Part shown: positions 56,142 to 64,000 of the stretch, in pieces | Layout of the letters: each line of letters begins with the position of its first letter | Numbering within the stretch: the stretch's first letter is position 1 | Source: Pogonophryne albipinna | Taxonomy: Eukaryota; Chordata; Actinopteri; Perciformes; Artedidraconidae | Length of the DNA: 64,000 bases | Assembly (NCBI GenBank): GCA_028583405.1 | Contig: CM053249.1 | Location: 41,879,499 to 41,943,498 of the forward strand | Reading direction: 5' to 3' | The notes under the pieces: model-generated | Databases searched by the model: none | What the model saw: the letters and a program-made list of their open reading frames with translations, nothing else | Told to the model about the DNA's origin: nothing | Position numbers and translations under genes: made by a program

Positions 56142-57597
56142 GTGAGCGTGGAAGTGTGGTCTGCCGCAAGCGGGCGGCAGGAGCGGGGCTGTCAGCATCA
56201 GCTTGTAGATGGTATTTTAAACTCGATGCGCTCTGTAACTACGGGGCGGCCGAGGACAAAAAATACACATGCGTTAATCGCGTTAAAATAATGGTGGTTA
56301 TTAACAAGTTAACTTGACAGCCCTAATATATAGATATTGATCAATAGTCAAGTTTCATGGACATACAATTATTAATGGATTTCTTTCTCTTTTCAGACAA
56401 TAATGTATGTTGTCATTAAATTGTTAAAATGACCACATACTTTTTAACTTACCTTGCAGAAAAGTGTTTTTTTGCAAGTATTTAATCTCTTATTTTTCAC
56501 ACATGTAGTCGATGCATGTGTTGACATGAAAAAATGTGCATGCAGTCTTTGTTCGTCTTAATTAACTTAATAACCTAAATAAACTCAACAATTTAATTGA
56601 ATGAATATAAATTGTATGCTATTAATATAAATATATATTTAGTAAATGTACTATCATACAACAATGATTGGTATTAATGGATTATAATGGACAAAGAGGA
56701 TCAAACAAATACAAAAAAAATATTTTTCTATTTCAGGATCCTGACGAAGACAACGTGTCGCAGGACCTGGCTGCAGCAAGGATGAGGATTTACAGAACCA
56801 AGAACAATGCAATCGAGGACATCGGTATCGTGGTGGAAGGCATCAAAGTCCTGACTGCTCTGGGGACTTTTCCAAAGGCTTGCTGATTGGGTTGGCATAC
56901 GCATTGAATCTGGCGTAAGGAGATCCGGCAAACACTGGAAGTGTTCCAGAAACTCTTCCTTGAGCTGGATTGCTCAAAGCTGTCTCCAAAAGTGAACACC
57001 CTGAAAAACAAGCTACTGGCTTAAGGGAAAGGGAAATGTTAAGGCCATGTTAAAACTGTTATGTGCTGCTTTGTTAGAGGCTTGCACTGTTGTTTAATGT
57101 AGAAAGATCTCACTTTAAAGCCTACTGTGTTCCTGTCTTGCTGGGGTCCTAGTTATATACGTATTGTGCGCTGTTTCATAGGCGGACAGTTTTACACCCG
57201 TATGCACAAATAATTTGTATTATTTGTTTTGTGACCAACTTTTTATTGTTTTCTTGTTGCCCTCACAGAGGGACTTGTATACACAGATTAATTATATAGA
57301 AAATAATACAAAAAGAAAAAACAAAGTTAAAAAATACGACACCATTTATACACATCACATACATTCATACATTTTTTACATTCCTAATCATCTACAAATG
57401 CACCAAGGTGTGCATATATGTAAAAGCTTAATTTACATTAATGATAAATAATTCGTATTCTACACAAATAAATATATATGCTTGGTGGTTTGTCAACTGA
57501 ATGTGTATAATGTCTGTGCCAATAAGAAGGCAAAAATAGCAATTGGATTAGGTATAGAAAATGTATGACAACAAAGTGAAATGTAATATTATTAAGT

Positions 57598-58935
57598 AAA
57601 TGTAAATTAATTTCAGCCAGATATTCAATAAATAAAAAATGTATTTCACACAGATATTCAGTAAATGTAAAGGTCCCATGACATGCTTTCCGGTTATTAC
57701 CCGTCCCCTTGTGTGTTATGAAGGTTTTCCTGCATGTAAACGGTCTGCAGAGTCACAACCCCTCAAAGTACACCCTGTAGCGAGTAAAACTCTAACTCAG
57801 AAAATACCTGTCCTGATTCATCCGGATCATTAACCCGGATCCTAGAAATGAGCTGGTTGTGACGAGTCTCCCCTCTCCATTAACCTGAGTCCTTTGAGTC
57901 CTACACCTGGTGACGTACAAATTAAAACTATAAATTGCGTCACTCGCTACTCTCCTTATAACATGTAAACTCACATTACAACGTACCCCAGTCCATCTGC
58001 CTAGCCTTTAGCAAGTAGGATAGCTGCCAGAAGTTATCGTTTGGCTCAGGGGACGCGGATCAGTGAAACTTCCTGCAGTCTTGTGCGGACTCAGAGCCGT
58101 AACCGTAGCAGATCCAGAGATTCATGCACGAGTCAACAGCAGACTCAGATTCACAAATCCTGACTCACTGAATCAAGGGAACTTCCTTCACTTCCTGCAG
58201 ACTCGTGAGTCGTGGAGACTCAGAGCTGTAACCGTATAGCAGATCCAGACCATACATCCATGATCCAGACTCGTCATGCACGAGCATAGCCGCGGGAACT
58301 GGGAAGTCATTTTATTTAGGGGGTGCGGACAAAAGTGGGGAGGGATTTTTTTTTATAGGGGGGTGCTAGTGGAGCTTCGTGGCGCGCTTACACTGTAGGT
58401 GCGCCACGTTTGGGGGTGCGAGGGGGGGATACGGGTGCTAGTGGAGCTTCGCAGATGGGACTGCTGCAGCCCCCTCAGCACCCCCCCCCCCCTTCCCGTG
58501 TCCATTCACGATGTCTCGCAGCAAGCAGGAAATTACACCATTAACCCAGCTCACACTGTCAGCTCCTCGCAGCAGCGAGCCAGTGGGCGAGCTGACCAAT
58601 CAGAGCACACTGGGCTCACAGGGAAGGGGGGGCAGGAGCTCCAACAAGCCGTTTAGCACAGAGAGTGAATACACATACTTTACAGAGATGCTGTATGAGA
58701 AACCAATGTGAGTTTGGAACATTGAACAATGTAAATCTATTCTAGTAGACCTCAACAATGGAATTATGATCAGTAGAAATGGCCATGACATGGGACCTTT
58801 AAATTCATTTAGAACAGATATTCAGTACATTTAAATTAATTTCAGCCACATATTCAGTACATATAAATTGATTTCGAACAGATATTCATTACATTTAAAT
58901 ACATTTCACACAGATATTAAGTAAATGTTAATATT
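57598..58935. repeat. 32-bp degenerate tandem repeat, split by a piggyBac-like element
   Basis: Units such as TTCAGTACATTTAAATTAAT followed by TTCAGCCACATA lie at 57598-57670 and 58803-58935, on both sides of the insertion. Confidence 0.75.
57671..58798. mobile_element. piggyBac-like MITE, AGGTCCCATGACATG ends
   Basis: It starts AGGTCCCATGACATGC and ends GCCATGACATGGGACCT. The right flank is TTAA (58799-58802); the left is GTAA (57667-57670), one change from TTAA. The interior has CACGAGTC/GACTCAGA repeats near 58090-58290 and a GGGGGTGCGG segment near 58318-58480. Short frames only. Confidence 0.7.
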
Positions 58936-59238
58936 TTTTACCCAAATTGTTAATAATTAAAATCAATTTCTCTTTGATAATTAGTAAATATAAATCAAAT
59001 TCTACCAGATGTTTAGTAAATCTAACTTAAGTTTGTTCAAATAATTGCTTAATAAAAACACATTTTGACTGTTTCAACATTTAACATTTACTTAATATAA
59101 TTATCTTTTATTAACTCAAATGTATTTAGTACTTTTTAATCAAATTGTTGTGTTTCAAATCGAATTAATTATATTAAGTGTCACTTTGTTGCCACAATTT
59201 TATTAAGTAACTATTGGTCACAGTTTTTACAGTGTAAG
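58936..59238. mobile_element. end of an AT-rich element with CACTGTAAAAA terminus
   Basis: Read on the minus strand from 59238 it starts ACACTGTAAAAACTGTGACC, a terminus seen in many fish MITEs. ATTAAGTAA motifs continue inward. The left end was not identified but may lie near 57550. Confidence 0.4.
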
Positions 59239-60149
59239 TATTAATACGCTAGCAAATTGCGGAACTTTTCCTGAAGCGAGCAATGCTACTGCAACTTACC
59301 TGAACCAGTGGCGGAAGCAAACACGGCAAACACGGAAGTGGGGCGGGTCTGTGTACCAACAAACAAGAGGCAGCCAGCTAGATACCTCTGCGGGTGCCCC
59401 CTGGTGGTGATATGCTCACAAGAGCCAAATGAGGAGAATAGGCTTTACCAGGGATTAGGACTCTCATCCTGCTACAATCTACCCCCCCCCCCCCCCCCCC
59501 CCATTTGTATCATCGCCCCGACGATGAACGAATCCAAGCCAAGGTCAGCTAACCTAGTTCCAAGGTCTAAAGATAACAGACACAGAGTTAGACATAGGAC
59601 CAGGAGAGTTTTCGGCCACAGGCGTCAAATCTCCCACCACTCTCGGGAGATGATGGACATTAGGATGCTGCCCAGCGGTTGACCGTGCTGTCCATCGCGA
59701 TATCCCTTCGCTAGAATCAGGGAAAGTGGCAGGTGGAATAGCAAAGCGAGAGGGTGGCAACTCTGGCATGGCAGCGAGAGTCACCAAAGGACCGGCCTCG
59801 ACGTGGGCTGGGTCAGATGGTGGAAGCAGCAACCAAGGGGTTCCTCGGGTCACCACCGCTGATCTGGTGGAAGGAGGATGCGGTGCTTCATTTCTGGAAA
59901 CCTGCAGGTCACCATCAAAGGACAGCTCGTCCTCGGACTGTGGCGAATCAGGAGGAATTGAGAGAGGGACAGGGGCGCCACCTGGAGAGTGTGATCAACA
60001 GAGTGCGGTGGACCTGTTTGGTTTTTATCAGGTCGTTTGCAGGTGCAATGGTGTACACCAACCCTCCTTTTGGTGCTTTTACCACTCTGTACATGACAGT
60101 ACTCCAAATGTCCCACAACACTAACTGTCCCTCGATCAATGGAACATCT

Positions 60150-60540
60150 TTAGGCGCTTTCACACCGGAGTGCTTTTACCCGTACTTTTCCCATTTAGTT
60201 CCGTTAGTGCCTGGAATTTTGCGTCACACCAAAAAGAGAACTTAGTTTAGAGAACTTTTACCCCCATTTTTAGTGCCTGCTAGAGAGGTGGTACTATCCT
60301 GGGGAGAAAAAGTACCAATTTCTGATTGGATGGGCGATTTGCAAACCACGCCCCGTAAAACTCTGCAATGTTTTTTGAAGCCACCATTGTATTTGCTGGC
60401 ATTAGCATTAGCATTAGCCCCACGCACCAACGGAGAGAGAATAACTTATGGCAACAAAAAAACAAACATGGGAGCGCTGGAGTGATGAGGAGGTGTCGGC
60501 GTTCTGGCGATTTACTCGGAAGGCTTCAGTAGTACATTAA
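60150..60540 (+). mobile_element. Harbinger-like fragment in the Gypsy remnant
   Basis: TTA then GGCGCTTTCACACCGGAG at 60153 is a Harbinger-style start. A TTA is also present at 60537-60539, but no matching right inverted repeat precedes it, so the right part is deleted. It contains the first codons of a SANT/Myb-like protein. Confidence 0.55.
60448..60540 (+). pseudogene. start of a Harbinger SANT/Myb-like accessory protein
   Basis: The ATG at 60448 opens MATKKQTWERWSDEEVSAFW, and the frame stops after 30 codons at the fragment edge. W...W-S-DEEV..F is the usual start of the SANT/trihelix protein that partners with the Harbinger transposase and carries it to DNA. Only the first helix is left here. 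Confidence 0.55.
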
Positions 60541-61263
60541 GGCTCGTTGATCATGTACTTACTGAAAATGTTGCCGGGACAACTGCTTCCTCTCATCATT
60601 GCTAGGACACTGCCTCCTTTTCCAGAACACCAAGAGTTCCTGAAGGAGAGGGTCCGCTTGCTAAAGTGCCTCCATATCAGACTGTGTATGATAAGGCAAG
60701 GCTATGACAGCCGTTTGTGTCGCCTTTGCCACTGGCAAGGCTTGTCGTAAAGGCAAGGGGAGCGACGTGCTAGGGAGCCAGTGTTGTAGTCAAGTCACCA
60801 ATTCACGAGTTCAAGTCACTCTCGAGTCACCACTCTTCGAGTCCAAGTCACCTAGGGAGAGTCGTAGTCGAGTCCAAGTCCGAGTCACCCAAGGAGTGTC
60901 CGAGTCGAGTCCGAGTCATCATTACCTGTGTCCGAGTCCAAGTCCGAGTCACCCAAGAACAGGGTTCGTACGGGTGCTGGAAATCCTTGAAAATGCTTGA
61001 AATGTAATGTGGTGTTTTCAAGGTTTGAAAAGTGCTTGGATTTTGGGAATGGTGCTTGTATTTGGGACAAAGTGCTTAAAATTGTAAATGCTTTACTTTT
61101 ACAATAAATTGCTGTCGCTTTTTAGATTAAAAGAAAGAAGTAGGAGCGCGCTTAATTGCTTCGCTTCTACATAAAACATCTCCGCTCCGGCCTTCCCACG
61201 CTATGCGCGTGACCTGCAAGAGGTTTTTTTACGTGTAACCTGGGCATTCTGATGAGAGTGATA

Positions 61264-61450
61264 GATGACAGTATGCCAGGAAGTTGCTGTTTCAACGAGC
61301 GTTGGCTAGCCATGACTAAGACGAGGGTCAAGCCCACGATTAGCCTCCTGCAAAGTGTACAAAAAAGACTTTCAGTTATTCACGATGCGCGAGTCTGCGC
61401 TGACGAGCCACTTGAAAGGTACGCCGTAGTAGAGCATTTTGGATTAGGCT
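61264..61450 (+). pseudogene. N-terminal zinc-finger-like transposase fragment
   Basis: It starts SMPGSCCFNERWLA, matching the MPG.CCFN..WL opening of a group of fish transposases. Indels then shift the frame. The alternative frame carries CKVYKKTFSYSRCASLR-like sequence, where the zinc-binding C..C...F would be. Non-functional. Confidence 0.45.
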
Positions 61451-61566
61451 AACGTTGCATGTTACATTTGTTTAAGCTAGTAACGTTAGCTAGCTGAATA
61501 GCGAACTCGATGAGGGATAATTGCTTATGCAGGCGACAATGATTTCAGAAGAGCGTACCTATGTCA

Positions 61567-61607
61567 GAACACCACAGGATGGTTACAGTCGCCATCCTGT
61601 GGTGTTC
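61567..61607. repeat. perfect 16-bp inverted repeat with 9-nt loop
   Basis: Arms GAACACCACAGGATGG (61567-61582) and CCATCCTGTGGTGTTC (61592-61607) are exact complements. Confidence 0.95.
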
Positions 61608-61960
61608 AGAGGAGGAAGCACTTACTGTTGTAATTAGATATTAGCTTCTTAGTATGTTGCTATAAATGATAAACTGAGGATTTGACCGCGTCGCTATGGT
61701 TGATAGTTTTAAAAACAGGCTTTTATATAAAGTCTTGTAGTATTATACAAGTAAAACTACATTTTGCTTTAATCCCATGTAATTGTAGAATGAACACAGT
61801 CTTCCTTTGAAGATGTATAAGTCAGGTGTCTTGAGTAGTCAACATTACCTACATATCATTGTACACATTAGTAAATATTATTTTCCACTTGTTACCATTG
61901 TAAGTCTATTTTGATGCAGCTCTGCTGATTTTGTGGCTACAATTCAGGCTAATACGCTAC

Positions 61961-62458
61961 CAGAGGTGGAATAAGTACTCAGATCTTGTGCTTGAGTAAA
62001 AGTAGAAGTACCAGAGTGTAGGAATACTCTGTTACAAGAATAAGTCCCTCAATCAAAATGTTCCTCAAGTGAAAGTAGAAAAGTATTCTCATCAAAATCT
62101 AGTGAAAGTAGCGACAGTAAAAGTAGTCTTTGTGCAGATTGGTCCATTTCAGAATAATATATATGATATGTTTTATAATGATTGATCATGAAAGTGTTCT
62201 CAAAGCTGGTGAAGGTGCAGCTAGTTTGAATGACTTTGTAGACTGCAGGGTAGCTGGTGAATTTACTCCAGGTGGAACTAAAGTCTGATTTAACACTTGG
62301 TTAGATTTCACATCATTCATCCAGATCTGTGAAGTAACTAAAGGTATTAATACATGTAGTGGAGGAAAAGTACACCATGTACCTGGAAAAAAAAATGGAA
62401 GTACAAGTATTTCAAAAATGTACTTAAGTACAGTACTTGAGTCACAAGGAAAATTAAG
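61961..62458. mobile_element. hAT-like MITE of the CAGAGGTGGAATAAG family
   Basis: It starts CAGAGGTGGAATAAGTACTC and contains AGTAAAAGTAGAAGTACCAG. The right part has TACTTAAGTACAGTACTTGA and stops short of the usual CCACCACTG end. Same broad family as 3773 and 15343. Confidence 0.65.
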
Positions 62459-62464
62459 CTTCAT

Positions 62465-62589
62465 CTCCAAGTCCAATGGCCTTGGAAGAGCTGCTAAGGA
62501 AAAGGAAAGACATCTGGAGACTTTAGAGAGACAGCTAACGGACAAACTCAAGGAACTGAGGACACTCCCTAATAGGCCGTGTGCTGTTT
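62465..62589 (+). pseudogene. C-terminal tail of the 60960-63177 transposase
   Basis: The frame reads SKSNGLGRAAKEKERHLETL and then ERQLTDKLKELRTL, followed by a stop at 62589. It is highly charged with heptad spacing, so a short coiled coil is likely. It is placed where the end of the element protein should be. Assignment by position, not by a catalytic motif. Confidence 0.35.
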
Positions 62590-63215
62590 AGCCTTAACTT
62601 GAATGATTCAGGGACGTGTTCTGTGCAGGTCCTTTGTTTGATTTTTCAACTCAAGGAGCTAAAAGACTCAAGTTGATTTGATTTGCATGATTTCTGATTG
62701 CTGATTCAATGTGAAGGAAAATTCCCATTTGAGTGTATACAGTATATGTGTGCATATAATGCACCCTTTGGCCTAACCTGGGAGAGCCGTATGTTTACTG
62801 CCAACCGAAGGACCTCAAAAATGTTAATTAAGAATTTATTGAAGGTTATTTAGCTGATTGCTGTATATCGGCTCAGCCAGGTTATATGGGAGGCCCAGTC
62901 TACTTACAGATGGGTCACTCCTTTTGAAATATTAAACTTAGTTTTATTTTCTTTAATTTTCCATCCTCATGTAGAATGCTATCACGAAACACACATTTGG
63001 TTGTTTATAGCATAAAGAACATCTGATTTAATGTGAGGTAGGGAAATAATCATTTGAGTATAAGTATGTGGATATAAATATGTAACAGCTGTAAGATGCT
63101 TGAAAAGCTTGAAAATCCACCTTGAAAATGCTTGAAAAGTGCTTGAATTTGACTTTGGAAAAGGTGTAAGAACCCTGCAAGAAGAGTCCAAGTCAAGTCC
63201 GAGTCACAAGTGTTC

Positions 63216-64000
63216 ATGTATTCATCTTCGTGGATATATGTGTTGAAATGTAGCTGCTCCTCTACATTGCTTTTATCCCGTCATGTTATACTAATCTGTC
63301 TATTGAACTGATGTGAAGCCAGTTTGGCTACAATTCTTGTAATAGGTGCTATACAAATATAAAGCTTATTACTAATATTTTTTTTTAGATTTAGGTTTTG
63401 CGTTAACCACCATCTTGGCAGATAATGGAGCCACACATTAGGATTATCTGCAGATACCGTACAAAGTCTGGACTGCCTTTTCTTACACACTGTATAGAGT
63501 GGTGCAATAACATATTTGTATAGGCATTATTTTCACATATTAACATCAGTGTATGATTTTGGAAGCGTAAATGCAATCGCCAGAAGCAAAATACCAAAGG
63601 CTAAAGAGGAAATACATGGCAGTCGCAAGGCTACGTGTCACCACCACTAAGTTAAACGTGGCTAATGTTCGGCGTATTGACGTTTAGTAGTCTTATTCAG
63701 TCACTTGTTAGCAACGGCTGTTTTTATGACACATACTGTAGAAGCGCAAAACATGAGCATATCTTTAGCTTGTGCACTGTAACAACACACCTTATTTCAA
63801 GCTAACAACGAAAGACACTTTTAAAATGTTGACTTTGAGACAAGGGAACCGGAAGGGGTAAAATGATCACACATTTCTGGCTTCAGGACTCGTTCCTGCT
63901 CCACACTACCAGATGGGTGGAGGTTTGTTGTGGGCTGAAAATCAACTCAACATGGCATTAACTGAATCAGGCCAATGTAGCATATTGTAGTGTATCATTC
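63216..64000. other. interval without recognised genes
   Basis: AGGTGCTATACAAATATAAAG near 63343 resembles a LINE 3' tail. Nothing else recognised. Confidence 0.35.

Larger units (their letters stand above)
59530..60690 (-). pseudogene. Gypsy pol remnant: pre-integrase segment and integrase C-terminus
   Basis: About 60552-60690 reads QADPLLQELLVFWKRRQCPS and NDERKQLSRQHFQ, resembling the segment before the integrase zinc finger in Gypsy elements. 59948-60163 reads GQLVLWDIWSTVMYRVVKAP, GGLVYTIAPANDLIKTKQVH and RTLLI, the usual chromatin-side end of such integrases (YRVV.AP..G.VY.IAP...K..HR.LL). A frame in 59554-59856 continues to SNSVSVIFRPWN and a stop. The catalytic integrase core, RT and protease are deleted, and frames shift. 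It is an old, dead retroelement. Confidence 0.6.
59239..60780 (-). mobile_element. Ty3/Gypsy-type LTR retrotransposon fragment
   Basis: Minus strand. Pre-integrase and integrase C-terminal coding pieces are followed by a G-rich polypurine tract (poly-C at 59481-59502 on the plus strand), then TGTAGCAGGATGAGAGTCCT, the probable start of the 3' LTR, running towards 59250. The integrase core and everything upstream are missing. A Harbinger-like fragment interrupts it at 60150-60540. Confidence 0.6.
60960..63177 (+). mobile_element. DNA transposon with CAGGGTTC ends, 6-bp duplication CAAGAA
   Basis: It starts CAGGGTTCGTACGGGTGCTG and ends GGTGTAAGAACCCTG. CAAGAA flanks it at 60954-60959 and 63178-63183. 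TTGAAAATGCTTGAAA motifs lie inside both ends. It has a zinc-finger-like start at 61264 and a coding tail near 62465-62589, with a hAT in between and the middle of the transposase missing. Confidence 0.8.
60783..63215. mobile_element. GAGTCAAGTC-rich element split by the 60960-63177 transposon
   Basis: CAGTGTTGTAGTCAAGTCAC begins a run of GAGTCCAAGTC-type repeats to 60953. The run resumes at 63184 (GAGTCCAAGTCAAGTCCGAG) and fades by 63215. It resembles the ends of the outer element at 3162-14496. The right terminus was not found. Confidence 0.55.

Noticed and set aside
59754..60245. 163-codon plus-strand frame
   Set aside because: The opposite strand encodes a recognisable Gypsy integrase C-terminus, so this is a shadow.

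Overview
The window looks like a transposon-dense piece of a teleost fish nuclear genome. The evidence is a Tc1-like element with CACTGAACAAAAATATAAACG termini, L2-clade and Rex1/CR1-like LINEs, many hAT-type elements with 8-bp target duplications, piggyBac-like elements in TTAA, Harbinger-like elements in TAA/TTA, long (CA)n tracts and short GT-AG introns. No bacterial-type gene organisation, rRNA, intact tRNA or CRISPR array is visible. The species cannot be named from sequence alone.

Layout. 1-3080: two decayed hAT elements. 3162-14496: a Russian-doll nest. An outer element with GACTTG/GACTCG-rich ends holds a split hAT, which holds a CAGGGTTCC-ended element and a near full-length L2 LINE (minus strand, ORF1 and ORF2). 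The LINE is itself interrupted by two hATs with perfect 8-bp duplications. 15343-16980: a hAT fragment holding a Harbinger-like element inserted into its own relative. 20450-22055: a LINE fragment in which two neighbouring coding segments became separate minisatellites (33 bp and 25 bp). 23565-26162: a solo LTR split by a hAT. 27886-29520: a Tc1 element with a broken transposase. 32168-32984: a fold-back Tc1 derivative with telomere-like CCCTAA repeats inside. 33172-45335: overlapping minus-strand LINEs broken up by a piggyBac-like nest and by a second, near-identical copy of the hAT seen at 10382. 46487-47611: a short inverted-repeat element. 48225-53368: a hAT holding an L2 fragment holding a 3.7-kb element, which encodes an intact cysteine-rich (CXC-like) terminal exon between two 386-bp inverted arms. 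54094-57024: scattered exons of a SAMD3-like gene, frameshifted and split by a hAT. 57598-63210: a piggyBac-like element in a 32-bp tandem array, a Gypsy pol fragment, and another nest.

Virtually all coding signal here is transposon-derived. The only part that may descend from a host-like gene family is the SAMD3-like exon series near 54-57 kb. The open frames that stay long are the L2 ORF1 and ORF2 segments, the RT segment of the second LINE, and the CXC-like exon. Element boundaries and duplications were read directly from the sequence. Family names come from remembered protein motifs and terminal sequences and were not checked against a database.
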